From: Massilia aquatica
GTDB taxonomy: Bacteria > Pseudomonadota > Gammaproteobacteria > Burkholderiales > Burkholderiaceae_D
DNA length: 64,000 nucleotides
Assembly (NCBI RefSeq): GCF_011682045.1
Contig: NZ_VVIW01000029.1
Coordinates: 23,920 to 87,919 of the forward strand
Reading direction: 5' to 3'
Positions 1 through 15,342 of the stretch are shown here, in pieces (within the stretch, counting starts at the first letter, position 1; each line of letters starts with the position of its first letter). Both the position numbers and the translations under genes were made by a program. The notes beneath the pieces were generated by a model. That model made no database searches, was not told where the DNA came from, and saw only the letters and a list, made by a program, of their open reading frames with translations.

Positions 1-4328
<4,328 letters not shown>

Positions 4329-4380
4329 ATTTTCGTCCCTTAGTGGAAAATTGAAATCTGCGGAGATCACTACCGAATGT

Positions 4381-7300
4381 TCATGCGATTGCTCTTTGCC
4401 CGACCAGCGCTTCGCCGGCTTCGGCAAGCCGTTCCTCGATGCGCACCACGCCGCCGTCGCCGTCGAGGTAGATCAGGTCGCCCGTGCGGATGGTCTGGGT
4501 CGCCTGCTTCGCATTGACGACCGCCGGAATACCGAACTCGCGCGACACGATGGAGCTGTGCGACAAGGCCGAGCCGATGTCTGCGACCACCCCGGCCGCC
4601 AGCACGAACAGCGGCGTCCACGATGCATCGGTAAAGCGGGCCACCAGAATTTCGCCCTGGCGGAATTCGCCCGCCTGCCGGTTGAGGTCGGTGATCACGC
4701 GGGCGCGCCCCAGCGCCACGCCGGGGCTCGCGCCCAGGCCCTGCAGCAGGTCGCCCTGCGCCGCATCCAGCAACACCTGATCGTCGCGCTGCGGCACGTG
4801 GCCGCCGATCAGCGCCATTGGCGGCTCCTTCAGACGCTCGTTGCGCAGATGCTGCTGACGGTTGCGCGCAATCAGCTGCGGAGAAAATGCCTGCTGCGCC
4901 GTTTTGCGCCCGGCCACGTAATCGCGCAATTCGTTGAAATCGATGTACGGCAAGTCCTGTATGCCGCACACACCTTCCGCCTCGAGGCGGCGCAGCACCT
5001 CGACGATGATCTTGCGGTAGAACCAGGTCTCGGCGATGAAGGTCGGACGCGTCGCTTCGCGCCGTTCCGCCATCGTCGCGTAGGCGGCGATCACGAAGCG
5101 GAATGTCATCCTTGCCTTGAGCGGCAGTTTGTCCAGCAACTGCCGCGTGTCTTCTTCGCGCGCCTTGCCGATCGCCGCCAGACGCGCTTCAAGCTGCACG
5201 TCGCTGCTCAGGTACAGACGGATGATTTGCAGCAGATAGGTCGGATCGTCGTTCCAGCGCGGAATGCTCAGTTCGAATTCCTGGCGGCCACGCGAACCGA
5301 AGTCCGCGAGGAAGGCGCCAAAATCCTCGTCCCAGAAACGGCGCCCCTCCGGATGCTGCTGCAAGCTATCCGCCAACTGCGCCAGCGGCGTCTCCAGGAA
5401 CAATGCGCGCAGCGCCGGCAAGCGCTCGACGCGCGCCGCCAGTTCGCACACGCCACGCGTCACTTCGATGGTACGCAGGTTGTTCATCGATGCCTTGATG
5501 CGGTTCTGCAGCCCTTGTCCTTCGTTCCCCAGCCACTTCTCGCACAGCTCCGCCAGCGCATCGTAGAGCGCGAACGATTGCAGGAAGAACGGCATGTAGG
5601 CGGCGCAGGATGCGAGGAAGTAGCGGTCGATGCGCTGCAGTTCGGCATCGAGCTGCGCCAGGCTCATCTTCTCGAGCTCCAGCTTGCGGAAGCGTTCGCT
5701 TTCGCGCTGGCGCAAGGCGATCATCTTCTTCACCGTGCCGCCGGCGGTGGCCATATTCTGCACCTGGCATACCAGCCAGTACAGGCTGCTCTTGAAGAAC
5801 TGGAACCCGGACACCGGTTCGCCGTAGGGATTTTTGTAGTGCGTGAAGTCGACGTCGGCTGTCGCGTAGCGCCGCGTGAACTTCATCGGCTCGTGCGTGG
5901 GAGGGCATTGCGTCAGCAGCCGCGCCGATGCGGAGATGTTCAGGTACACATGACCCTGCAGGTAACCGACGTAATACTGCGAACTGCCGATGTCGAGCAA
6001 GCCCATGGTCTTGACTGCCGGGCCGTGCACGTGGTGCTGGTAGAAGCGGGTGAAGGACAGTCCGAGCGGCGTCATCAGCCCGGTCAGGATTTCGCCGGTG
6101 TCCATGCGCGAAAACATCGTGTTGTCGCGCACCTGCTGATCGCTTTCCTGCGCGTCGCCGTACTGCTTGCCGGCGACGGAAGCGGTCACCGTGATCGGGC
6201 GCGCCTGCAGGATCCAGATACTGCCATCCTTTACTGCCCATTCGATATCGAGTTCGCAGCCGTAATGGCGGCGAATCCGTGCGGCACAGGCCGCCAGTTC
6301 GGATGCCTGCCTGTCGCTCAGGCTCGGCTGATCGACGAATTGCGGCGGCACCTCCTGCATCGCGACGCCATCGGCCGTGCGCGCGCACATCACCGGCTTG
6401 GCCCGGACAAACCGTTCTATCAGCGCATGACTGTCGCTGTCCACCACATAGGTATCGGTGCTCGCCTGGCCCGACACCACGCCCTCGCCCAAGCCCCAGC
6501 ACGATTCGATCACCGTGCGTGCGGCATCGCCGCTGATCGGGTCGGCGGTGAACAACACGCCGGCGGCATCGGCAGCGATCATTTGCTGGATCACCACCGC
6601 GATGCCGCTGTCGGCCCGCTGGCTCCCCTGGTAGGCCTGCGCGCGCTCGTTCCACAGCGACGCCCAGCAACGCTTGACGCAATCGAGCAGCGCGCTTTCG
6701 CCCTCCACGTGCAGGAAGGTGTCGTACTGGCCTGCGAATGATTGTGCATCGCCGTCTTCATTGACGGCGGAGGAGCGCACCGCGACCCGGCCGCTACCGA
6801 GTTCGCGATAGGCAGCGACGATCGCATCGTGCAGCGCGGGCGGCAACGGCGCTTGCGCAATGCGTGCGCGGATCTCGGCGCAGGTGTCGCGCTCGACCTT
6901 GTCCATGCCGTCGATCCAGGCCGCCAATCCGGATGCCTGCATAAAAGCATGAAAGGCATCGACCGTCACGCAACAGGCGCGCGGCACCGGGAAGCCGGCG
7001 CCGATCAAGGTATTGAGCGAGTTCGCCTTGCCGCCGATACGCTGCACGCCGGTCGCAGGGTTGCCGGCTATTTCCATCACATGCAGGCCGGAACCCAGTC
7101 CTTGCAGCGCCATCGTATCGGCCGCCGCGCGCTCCAGGTAGGCCTGCGCCTGTTGTGCCGCGGCGCACCCTGCGCCCACTGCGCTCTCCAGGTTGCCGAT
7201 GCCGACGCTGTCCTGGTTGGCAAAGGAAACCCCAGCCACCGGCTGCGACGCCCGCACAAACAAGTCGGCTTTCATTTGCCCGAGCGTGGCGACCACCAGG

Positions 7301-8757
7301 GCACGCGGCCAACGCCAGATCCGGATGTCTTCCACCTCATCCGTGGAGAGTCCCTTCGCCTGCAGCATTTCCGACACTTCTTGCAAGGTCGCCTGCTGCA
7401 GCTGCGCAAAATCTGTCTTGCCGAGTTTGCCCTGGTTGAGCAGTTCCGCCACCGGCTTGAGCAAGGTCAGCACACCGGCTTTCTTGCCGTCGTCGCGGTC
7501 CAGCCAGTTGGCGACCACGCACACGCGGCTGCGGCACCAGGCCAGCGGCGCAGCGGCGGCGGTATCGCCTTCGATCACATAGCCGCCGAAGTAGTCGGTC
7601 CAGGCAGCGTTGCGCAGGTAGACGTTCGCGATGCAATAGTCGCGGTGCTGGATCTGACGTATCGCATGCTGCTGCTGCGCCGGCAAACCGGCAACCGCAT
7701 CGAGTGCCGCATGCTTGGGTGCGGCCCACACCACCGCGCCGGCGCTGACCTCGCTCTGCACGCCGCCACGTTCAAAGGTGATGCGGTAACGTTCGCCATC
7801 ACGCGCAACCGTGCGCACGCGCGCCCCGCTGACAATACGGCAGTTGCCACGCTCGCGCAACGCCGCCTGCAGACGTTCGCTGAGATAACCGTTCCCGCCG
7901 GGGAAGGTCACCAGCGTGCCATACAAGTAGCCGACCAGGAAGTGCAGCCCGACATAGGCGGACACATCCGCCGCCGACAGACATTCCACTTTCAGGGTCG
8001 TCTCGACCGCATCGCGCACCAGCGGGCCGAACTTCGCATCCGGCGCCAGCGCCGTCGGCAGCCGCGAACGCGCTTTCTCATCGAACAGCAGTTCGGCCAG
8101 CGACATCGAATCGAACTGTTCCATTTCCTCGCGCGTCCAGCCGCATCCGGCTTGCCACGGCAGCGCCGGATACTTGCCGTCCTCCTTGCGGAAGCGCTGC
8201 AGATAGGCATACAGTTCCGCAAACACCGGGTCGCCCAGCTTCTTCGGCGCAGCGATGAATTTCTTGCCGCGCAATGCGGCGCCGAGCAGGTTAAAGGTCA
8301 GTCCATACATCGCCGGGTCCAGCAAGGCCTTCGGCTGCTTCAGCAGCCCCAGCGTGACCTCCCCCAGACCGCGCAGCAGATGGCGCGTGTTGAACAGCAC
8401 GAACTGACTGTCGCCGGTGGAGCGCCATGCATTCGACAAGCCGAGCCCGCTCAGCAATTGCGCCGTGTCCGAACCGGGCACCGGCTCCTGGAAGCAGCTG
8501 CCTGCCGTGGCGAAGCGCAGTTCACCGCGCTGCCCGCTGCGCGCCGCGCCGCCCACCGTGGTCTCGCGCTCCAGCACCAGCACGCGATGGCCGGCAAGCT
8601 TCCAGGCTGCCACCAGGCCGGACAGTCCGCCGCCGACCACCACCACGTCGCAAGCGCCGGCCGCGTCGCCGTCCCGTACACCGCGATCGTCCGCAGCGGG
8701 CATGGCCGCTGCGCCTTCTTCATAATCCTTGCTGGGGAACTTTTTCTGCGTTGCCAT
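4381..8757 (-). CDS. pigBC: PigB-PigC fusion: FAD monopyrrole oxidase + ATP-dependent condensing enzyme
   Basis: One uninterrupted frame of 1458 codons. Residues 1 to ~545 form a FAD amine-oxidase-like protein with the dinucleotide fold VVVGGGLSGLVAAWKL near residue 40, as in PigB, which oxidises dihydro-MAP to 2-methyl-3-amylpyrrole. Residues ~560-1458 resemble PEP synthase: an N-terminal ATP-grasp part (GGKANSLNTLIGAGFPVPR) and a C-terminal swivelling phosphohistidine domain (SALSHSSIVSREFGIPAVV, His1400). This is the layout of PigC (about 890 residues), which condenses the monopyrrole with the bipyrrole aldehyde to prodigiosin. His1400 equals residue 840 if PigC is counted from Met561. In Serratia and Hahella the two are separate proteins, so the fusion is unusual. 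Start ATG 8757 follows a purine-rich AGGAAAAGGTAGAGAC. No membrane helix is evident at the N-terminus. Confidence 0.86.
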   Translation of the reverse strand: MATQKKFPSKDYEEGAAAMPAADDRGVRDGDAAGACDVVVVGGGLSGLVAAWKLAGHRVLVLERETTVGGAARSGQRGELRFATAGSCFQEPVPGSDTAQLLSGLGLSNAWRSTGDSQFVLFNTRHLLRGLGEVTLGLLKQPKALLDPAMYGLTFNLLGAALRGKKFIAAPKKLGDPVFAELYAYLQRFRKEDGKYPALPWQAGCGWTREEMEQFDSMSLAELLFDEKARSRLPTALAPDAKFGPLVRDAVETTLKVECLSAADVSAYVGLHFLVGYLYGTLVTFPGGNGYLSERLQAALRERGNCRIVSGARVRTVARDGERYRITFERGGVQSEVSAGAVVWAAPKHAALDAVAGLPAQQQHAIRQIQHRDYCIANVYLRNAAWTDYFGGYVIEGDTAAAAPLAWCRSRVCVVANWLDRDDGKKAGVLTLLKPVAELLNQGKLGKTDFAQLQQATLQEVSEMLQAKGLSTDEVEDIRIWRWPRALVVATLGQMKADLFVRASQPVAGVSFANQDSVGIGNLESAVGAGCAAAQQAQAYLERAAADTMALQGLGSGLHVMEIAGNPATGVQRIGGKANSLNTLIGAGFPVPRACCVTVDAFHAFMQASGLAAWIDGMDKVERDTCAEIRARIAQAPLPPALHDAIVAAYRELGSGRVAVRSSAVNEDGDAQSFAGQYDTFLHVEGESALLDCVKRCWASLWNERAQAYQGSQRADSGIAVVIQQMIAADAAGVLFTADPISGDAARTVIESCWGLGEGVVSGQASTDTYVVDSDSHALIERFVRAKPVMCARTADGVAMQEVPPQFVDQPSLSDRQASELAACAARIRRHYGCELDIEWAVKDGSIWILQARPITVTASVAGKQYGDAQESDQQVRDNTMFSRMDTGEILTGLMTPLGLSFTRFYQHHVHGPAVKTMGLLDIGSSQYYVGYLQGHVYLNISASARLLTQCPPTHEPMKFTRRYATADVDFTHYKNPYGEPVSGFQFFKSSLYWLVCQVQNMATAGGTVKKMIALRQRESERFRKLELEKMSLAQLDAELQRIDRYFLASCAAYMPFFLQSFALYDALAELCEKWLGNEGQGLQNRIKASMNNLRTIEVTRGVCELAARVERLPALRALFLETPLAQLADSLQQHPEGRRFWDEDFGAFLADFGSRGRQEFELSIPRWNDDPTYLLQIIRLYLSSDVQLEARLAAIGKAREEDTRQLLDKLPLKARMTFRFVIAAYATMAERREATRPTFIAETWFYRKIIVEVLRRLEAEGVCGIQDLPYIDFNELRDYVAGRKTAQQAFSPQLIARNRQQHLRNERLKEPPMALIGGHVPQRDDQVLLDAAQGDLLQGLGASPGVALGRARVITDLNRQAGEFRQGEILVARFTDASWTPLFVLAAGVVADIGSALSHSSIVSREFGIPAVVNAKQATQTIRTGDLIYLDGDGGVVRIEERLAEAGEALVGQRAIA

Positions 8758-8837
8758 TTTCTGTCTCTACCTTTTCCTGGGTTGAACAGCTGCCTTCAAA
8801 AAGCCCGCTTTGCCGGACGTTGGCTTGCAACCAGCCA

Positions 8838-8856
8838 CGGACAAGCGATGTGTCCG
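8838..8856 (-). other. Short hairpin between pigA and pigBC
   Basis: CGGACA and TGTCCG (6 bp, 7-base loop) form a stem inside the 127-bp gap between pigA and pigBC, the longest gap in the operon. No T-run follows on the minus strand, so it is not a classical terminator. It could protect or partly attenuate the transcript, or be chance. Confidence 0.3.
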
Positions 8857-8884
8857 GCGCGTAGGCGAAACCGAATGAGTCGGG

Positions 8885-10033
8885 CTAACGCAGCCCCATG
8901 TGCCGTGCGATGAACTCGCGCTGTATTTCATTGGTGCCGGAGAAGATGCGCGCCGGCAGTGCATCGAGCAGCAAGCGATCGATGCCGGTCTCGCTGCAGA
9001 CACCGGCGCCGCCAAAGATCTGTATCGCGTCCAGCCCGCATTGCACCGCGCACTCGGACACCCACAGCTTGCTTTGTGCGATCGCCTCTTCATGCGGCAG
9101 GTCCTGATCGTAGAGCCAGCCGGCGCGGTACAGCAGCAGGCGCGATGTTTCCAGGCGCAGCTTGAAGTCGACCAGCCGGTCCGACACCGCCTGGTTGTGT
9201 CCTATCGGACGGCCGAACTGCTGACGTTCGCGCGCATGCGTGACGCATTGCGCAAGCACGCGCTCCATCGCGCCGACATAGGCGGCAAACAGGCAGCCGC
9301 GCTCCCAGATCATGGAGTCCTGGAAGATGCTCGCGCCCGCGCCTTCCTCGCCCACGCGCGCCCATGCGGGTACTCTGCAGTCGTCCAGATGGACGCTGCC
9401 CCAGGGCGAGGTGCACAGGCCCGACTTGTGCTCACCGGTCGTCACAGTGAGGCCAGGCGTTGCGCGCGGGATCAAAAAGGCGCTGATGCCGAAATAGGAT
9501 TGGTGCGCATCGGTCTTCGCATACAGCAGGAAGACATCGGCCACAGGCGCATTGGTGACGAAACATTTTTCGCCGTTGAGGATGTAGTGCTCGCCGTCGC
9601 GCCGCGCGCTGCTGCGCATGGCGAATGCGTCGGAACCGGAGCCGGGCTCGGTGATCCCATTGGCGGCAATCAGGCTGCCTTTCGCCATACCGGACAGGTA
9701 GCGCTCGTGCAGTTCGCGCGAACCATGGCGCCACAGCGGCACGGCGCAAGCGAACATGTGCGCACACAAGGAGAACACCAGCCCCATGTCGACGCAACCC
9801 CGGCCGAGCGCCTCCACCGCGAGCATGGTATCGAGCGCGCCAAAGCCGGAACCGCCCCACTCTTCAGGCAAGGGCAAACCGGCCAGGCCGATCTCTGACG
9901 CCTGCGTCCACTTGTTGCGGTCGAAATGGGAAGACGCGATGCGTTCGCTGGCCGAGGCCGACAACACGTCGCGGGCAAAACGATGGATGTGTGAAACGGC
10001 TTCATGCTGCTCGCTGCTGAGTCGAAAATCCAT
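8885..10033 (-). CDS. pigA: PigA-like acyl-CoA dehydrogenase family L-prolyl-PCP dehydrogenase
   Basis: A 382-residue flavoprotein of the acyl-CoA dehydrogenase fold, the usual length for the family. Visible marks are the FAD/substrate stretch ITEPGSGSDAFAMR near residue 130, a C-terminal QIFGGAGVCSETGIDRLL helix and the closing FSGTNEIQREFIARHMG. In prodigiosin pathways PigA oxidises prolyl tethered to the carrier protein PigG to the pyrrole, the first step of the bipyrrole branch (family knowledge). It is the promoter-proximal gene, as in Serratia. ATG at 10033 is preceded by AGGGCAAGTGC. Sequence alone would also allow an ordinary acyl-CoA dehydrogenase; its place at the head of pigBC-pigD-pigE decides the call. 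Confidence 0.85.
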   Translation of the reverse strand: MDFRLSSEQHEAVSHIHRFARDVLSASASERIASSHFDRNKWTQASEIGLAGLPLPEEWGGSGFGALDTMLAVEALGRGCVDMGLVFSLCAHMFACAVPLWRHGSRELHERYLSGMAKGSLIAANGITEPGSGSDAFAMRSSARRDGEHYILNGEKCFVTNAPVADVFLLYAKTDAHQSYFGISAFLIPRATPGLTVTTGEHKSGLCTSPWGSVHLDDCRVPAWARVGEEGAGASIFQDSMIWERGCLFAAYVGAMERVLAQCVTHARERQQFGRPIGHNQAVSDRLVDFKLRLETSRLLLYRAGWLYDQDLPHEEAIAQSKLWVSECAVQCGLDAIQIFGGAGVCSETGIDRLLLDALPARIFSGTNEIQREFIARHMGLR

Positions 10034-10205
10034 GCACTTGCCCTATATTTGGTGCAGCGGAAATAGCGCCTGCACATGTTTTATTGGAAGCTTCCCTGGA
10101 AATGCATCATCACGCCTGCCCGATGAACGAGGTGCAACGCCGTAGCGCGCCCATCAGGTTAAATTTCCTCTCCTTACCGTGATTCCGGCGCCGTACTTCA
10201 GCTAA

Positions 10206-10234
10206 ATTAAACAAAAATTACGTCCGTTGCACAA
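10206..10234 (-). promoter_or_regulatory. Candidate promoter of the pig operon
   Basis: On the minus strand TTGTGC (10234-10229) and TTTAAT (10211-10206) are separated by exactly 17 bases, a reasonable sigma-70 pair. It would give a leader of about 165 nt before pigA. It lies in the 585-bp gap between guaA and pigA, inside an AT-rich pocket (about 10195-10275) of otherwise GC-rich DNA. The rest of that gap holds the guaA terminator near 10544-10571. I see no gene in it. Confidence 0.5.
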
Positions 10235-10238
10235 TGTC

Positions 10239-10255
10239 CAACATTAATCATGTTG
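10239..10255. promoter_or_regulatory. Perfect inverted repeat just upstream of the pig -35
   Basis: CAACAT-5 nt-ATGTTG is a perfect 6+6 palindrome that ends four bases upstream of the candidate -35 hexamer. The position suits an activator site. The sequence does not match the usual lux-box pattern, so no regulator family is named. Confidence 0.45.
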
Positions 10256-10543
10256 AATTCACATGTCTAATTACGCTGCATATTCCAGTGCAATTCCGAA
10301 ATTTTTTGCCTGCCTGGGGGCTAAGCGGGCTCAGCGCGCTAAGCGTTCAAAGCCCGGCGGGCGGGGAAATTTGGTCGCGATTTGACCGGTTGAACATGCA
10401 AAGGAATTGATCGAGGAAGCCGCCGCCAGCGGTTAGCGCCAGGCGCAAAGGAGGGCCGCGGGTGGCGCCGGCCAACAAACGCAGCGTGCAGGAACAGGCG
10501 GGAAGACCGTCATATTGCGCTGCCAAGCTGAGCAGTACCGGCG

Positions 10544-10571
10544 AAAAAAAAGCCACTGAAATCAGAGGCTT
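10544..10571 (-). terminator. Rho-independent terminator of guaA
   Basis: On the minus strand AAGCC-T-CTGA-TT-TCAG-T-GGCTT forms a stem with one T-T mismatch, directly followed by eight T. It sits about 50 bp after the guaA stop and separates guaA from the pig operon. Confidence 0.85.
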
Positions 10572-10618
10572 CTTTATTTCGAAATGCATGAGCCTGCCAA
10601 CTCATGCCAGTGCCAGCA

Positions 10619-12229
10619 TCATTCCCACTCGATGGTCGCTGGTGGCTTCCCGGAAATATCGTACACGACACGGTTGATCCCGCGCACTTCATTGATGATC
10701 CTGTTGGAAACTTTGCCCAGTAAGCTGTGCGGCAAGTGCGCCCATTGCGCGGTCATGAAGTCGAGCGTTTGCACCGCGCGCAGCGCCACCACGTACTCGT
10801 AGGTGCGGCCATCGCCCATCACGCCCACCGATTTGACCGGCAGGAACACGGCAAACGCCTGGCTGGTCGCTTCGTACCAGTTGGTCGGCGCGGCGCCGGC
10901 ATCGATGCTTTCCAGTGCTGGCAGCTCGCACGGGGTATTGCGCAGTTCTTCGATGAAGATGGCGTCGGCCCGGCGCAACAGGTCGGCAAACTCTTTCTTC
11001 ACTTCGCCCAGGATGCGTACGCCCAGGCCCGGACCAGGGAACGGATGGCGGTACACCATATCGTGCGGCAAGCCGAGCGCCACGCCGAGTTTGCGGACTT
11101 CATCCTTGAACAGTTCGCGCAGTGGTTCGAGCAGTTTCAGGTTCAGGGTTTCCGGCAGGCCGCCCACATTGTGGTGGCTCTTGATGGTCTGCCCTTTCTT
11201 GCCCTTGCCGGCGCTTTCGATCACGTCCGGATAAATCGTGCCCTGGGCCAGCCACTTGGCGTTCTTCAGCTTGCCCGCTTCGACCTGGAACACTTCGACG
11301 AACTCGCGTCCGATGATCTTGCGCTTGGCTTCCGGATCGGCAACGCCAGCCAGATGGCCGAGGAACTGCTCTTCGGCATCGATGCGCAGCACTTTGACGC
11401 CCAGGTTCTTGGCGAACATGTCCATCACCATCTTGCCTTCGTCCAGGCGCAACAGGCCGTGGTCGACGAACACGCAGGTGAGCTGGTCGCCGATGGCGCG
11501 GTGGATCAGGGCCGCCGCCACGCTCGAATCGACCCCGCCCGACAGGCCGAGGATGACGTCGTCGGTGCCGACCTGTTCGCGGATCCTGGCGACCGCTTCA
11601 CTGATGTAGTCGGGCATGTTCCACTCCGACTTGCAGCCGCAGATGTCGTGCACGAAGCGCCCCAGCATGGCCTTGCCCTGCGCCGTGTGGGTTACTTCCG
11701 GATGGAACTGCACGCCGTAGAAGCGGCGTTCCTCGTCGGCCATGGCGGCCACCGGGCAGCTCGGGGTGTCGCCCATCAGCTTGAAGCCGGGCGGCATGTC
11801 GAGCACTTTGTCGCCGTGACTCATCCAGACCTTGAGCATGCCGTGGCCTTCGTCGGTGACGAAGTCGTTGATGCCGTTCAGCAGCGCGGTATGGCTGCGC
11901 GCGCGCACTTCGGCGTAGCCGAATTCGCGCACCAGGCCGTTTTCGACCTTGCCGCCGAGCTGGGCGGCCATGGTTTGCATGCCGTAGCAGATGCCGAGCA
12001 CGGGCACGCCGAGTTCGAACACGGCCTGCGGCGCGCGCGGGGCGTCGCCTTCCAGGGTGGAACTGTGGCTGCCCGACAGGATCACGCCGGCGGCGCCGTA
12101 GTTGCGCACGAATTCGTCGCTGACGTCATACGGGAATACTTCGGAGAACACGCCGGCGTCGCGCACGCGGCGGGCGATCAGCTGGGTGACTTGGGAACCG
12201 AAATCGAGGATGAGGATTTTAGAGTGCAT
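10619..12229 (-). CDS. guaA: GMP synthase (glutamine-hydrolysing)
   Basis: Converts XMP to GMP using glutamine and ATP. The 536-residue protein has an N-terminal class I glutamine amidotransferase with Cys81 in GICYGMQ. Next comes an ATP pyrophosphatase domain with the P-loop [10 protein letters not shown] near residue 230, then the C-terminal dimerisation part ending PPATIEWE, as in other GuaA proteins. The frame is open upstream to 12304, but [13 protein letters not shown] at 12229 matches the family start. guaB lies upstream in the same direction, separated by a strong hairpin, so the two are adjacent but probably partly uncoupled. A terminator follows the stop. Confidence 0.97.
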   Translation of the reverse strand: MHSKILILDFGSQVTQLIARRVRDAGVFSEVFPYDVSDEFVRNYGAAGVILSGSHSSTLEGDAPRAPQAVFELGVPVLGICYGMQTMAAQLGGKVENGLVREFGYAEVRARSHTALLNGINDFVTDEGHGMLKVWMSHGDKVLDMPPGFKLMGDTPSCPVAAMADEERRFYGVQFHPEVTHTAQGKAMLGRFVHDICGCKSEWNMPDYISEAVARIREQVGTDDVILGLSGGVDSSVAAALIHRAIGDQLTCVFVDHGLLRLDEGKMVMDMFAKNLGVKVLRIDAEEQFLGHLAGVADPEAKRKIIGREFVEVFQVEAGKLKNAKWLAQGTIYPDVIESAGKGKKGQTIKSHHNVGGLPETLNLKLLEPLRELFKDEVRKLGVALGLPHDMVYRHPFPGPGLGVRILGEVKKEFADLLRRADAIFIEELRNTPCELPALESIDAGAAPTNWYEATSQAFAVFLPVKSVGVMGDGRTYEYVVALRAVQTLDFMTAQWAHLPHSLLGKVSNRIINEVRGINRVVYDISGKPPATIEWE

Positions 12230-12311
12230 GAAGGGCCAGGAGAAATTGCAAAATTGGTGACGATGGGTGTCACTACGCGGCGTTCGCGGGCAAGCGCTGC
12301 CCACGCTGAAA

Positions 12312-12340
12312 ACAACGCGGCGACCCGGTCGCCGCGTTGT
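12312..12340 (-). terminator. Terminator between guaB and guaA
   Basis: A perfect 13-bp stem (ACAACGCGGCGAC and its complement) with a 3-base loop begins 9 bp after the guaB stop. On the minus strand it runs into TTTTC. It probably ends most guaB transcripts. Confidence 0.8.
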
Positions 12341-12348
12341 GCGTGCCT

Positions 12349-13821
<1,473 letters not shown>

Positions 13822-13965
13822 CTATTGGCGCAAAAGTGAATTATACAGAAGTTCGCGCCTGCCGTCTCATCAAGCCCTCAAAATGCCCCAAAACCCGCCA
13901 AGCTCGTTGACAAGCCGGACAAATCACGGTGAAATCGGGGATTGATTACTAACGGAAAGATTCAC

Positions 13966-14487
13966 ATGGCCAACCTTAACGTAAAACGAACATTGCAGCT
14001 GTTGGCCGGAGGCGCGCTGATGCTGTTCGCCTCTGTGTCCTACGCGCAATACGTGTGGGTCGACGCCAATGGCACCAAGCAATTCTCGGACCGTCCACCG
14101 CCGCCGGGCATCCCGGCCAAGAATATCATCAAGCAGCCGGGCGGCAGCGCGGCCAGGGCCGGCGAGGCGCCCGCCATTCCCGCGCCGGCCGCGGCGCCGG
14201 CGGCAGCCGATGACAAGGTTCCGCCAAGCCTGGCCGACCGCGAAGCGGACTACCGCAAACGCACCAAGGCCAAGGAAGAGGCCGAGAAAAAGACCAGCAC
14301 CGCCGCCGCCGCCAAGACCAGGAACAAGGTTGCCTGCGAAGATGCGCGCACCTACAAGCGCACCCTCGAGCAGGGCACGCGCGTGACCACCACCAACAAA
14401 AAAGGCGAAGACTCGGTCATGGACGACGCCCAGCGCGCGTCCGAACTGGCGCGTGCCAACAAGGCCATCGCCGAAGTCTGCAAATAA
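13966..14487 (+). CDS. DUF4124-type exported protein
   Basis: 173 residues. A signal peptide (hydrophobic core LLAGGALMLFASV, cleavage after SYAQ) precedes a short DUF4124-like region (YVWVDANGTKQFSDRPPPPG). Then come an alanine/proline-rich linker and a charged helical stretch ending ARANKAIAEVCK. Probably periplasmic; the function of the family is not known to me. The frame opens at 13942, but ATG 13966 has GGAAAG eight bases upstream and starts the signal peptide. A second protein of the same plan lies at 18000-18605; both end in a similar cysteine-containing region. It is convergent with rnfH. Confidence 0.75.
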   Translation: MANLNVKRTLQLLAGGALMLFASVSYAQYVWVDANGTKQFSDRPPPPGIPAKNIIKQPGGSAARAGEAPAIPAPAAAPAAADDKVPPSLADREADYRKRTKAKEEAEKKTSTAAAAKTRNKVACEDARTYKRTLEQGTRVTTTNKKGEDSVMDDAQRASELARANKAIAEVCK

Positions 14488-14515
14488 GCCGGCGCGGCGC
14501 GGCCGTCCCGGGCAA

Positions 14516-14845
14516 TCAGAGCGGCTGCGCCTTCTTGTCCGCCCGCTTGCGGCGCGACTCTTTCGGGTCGGCCACCAGCGGGCGGTAGATTTCGATGCGG
14601 TCGCGCGCCCGCAACACCGTGTCCAGCGGCTTTTTCTTGCCATACAGGCCGACCGGCTGCAGCGCCAGGTCGATGCCGGGAATGGCCTCGAGCACGCCAC
14701 TCTGGCGGATCGCCTGTTCGATCGTGCAGCCCTGCTCCACCGTCAGCTCCTGCAAGTACTCGCGCAGGGGCGTGGCGTAGCAGACCTGGACGGCAATCAT
14801 GCCCGCCACCGTGGCAGCGAGGGAATCAGTCATGGGTTCAACCAT
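14516..14845 (-). CDS. rnfH: RnfH family ubiquitin-like protein
   Basis: 109 residues with a beta-grasp pattern. MIAVQVCYATPLREYLQEL resembles the family start, and RARDRIEIYRPLVADPKE is the typical C-terminal part. The tail is rich in lysine and arginine. It overlaps the end of ratA by eight bases if ATG 14845 is used; ATG 14833 is the alternative. The ratA-rnfH pair, divergent from smpB, is the common arrangement in proteobacteria. The cellular role is poorly defined. Confidence 0.85.
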   Translation of the reverse strand: MVEPMTDSLAATVAGMIAVQVCYATPLREYLQELTVEQGCTIEQAIRQSGVLEAIPGIDLALQPVGLYGKKKPLDTVLRARDRIEIYRPLVADPKESRRKRADKKAQPL

Positions 14846-15269
14846 AGACCGTCTCGGCGCGCTTGCAGAACGAGTCGACCATGCTGTTGGCGATGACGCC
14901 GAACACCGGTCCGATCAATTGTTCGAGTATCATGCTTGAAAATTCGTAGTGCAGGTCGAATTCGACCTTGCAGGCATCGGCACGCAGCGCCTTGAAAGTC
15001 CAGGTGCCGTCCATGCACTTGAACGGGCCGTCGACCAGTTTCATTTTCATCTGCGTCGGCCGCGTGTTGATATTGCGGGTCGTGAAGCTTTGCTTCACAC
15101 CGTGGAAGTGAATCGCCAGGCTGGCCGTCAATGAGTCGTCGGTCCGCTCGATGAGCTTCACGCCGCCGCACCAGGGCAGGAATTTGGGATAATCTTCCAC
15201 TTTGGCGACCAGGTCGAACATCTGTTCGGCGCTGTAAGCCAAAAATACTGTTTTGTGTACTACTGCCAT
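14838..15269 (-). CDS. ratA: RatA / COQ10-type START-domain protein
   Basis: 143 residues forming one START/polyketide-cyclase fold: MAVVHKTVFLAYSAEQMFDLVAKVEDYP at the start (quoted in two parts: the helix AEQMFDLVAKVEDYPKFLPW is diagnostic) and a long C-terminal helix. E. coli RatA blocks 70S formation, while eukaryotic Coq10 homologues bind coenzyme Q, so the true role may be lipid binding. It is divergent from smpB with a 73-bp gap and co-directional with overlapping rnfH. Confidence 0.87.
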   Translation of the reverse strand: MAVVHKTVFLAYSAEQMFDLVAKVEDYPKFLPWCGGVKLIERTDDSLTASLAIHFHGVKQSFTTRNINTRPTQMKMKLVDGPFKCMDGTWTFKALRADACKVEFDLHYEFSSMILEQLIGPVFGVIANSMVDSFCKRAETVYG

Positions 15270-15342
15270 TAATCAACCGTTTGCTATGATGTTGGGTATG
15301 TTGCATCAGTAGTTTAACCGAACCGCGCATTTTAGCCATTTC

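Noticed and set aside
10239..10255. Palindrome as a lux box for quorum sensing
   Set aside because: Arms and spacing do not fit the usual CTG-N10-CAG plan; no luxR/luxI gene is in the window. Kept only as an unnamed operator candidate.
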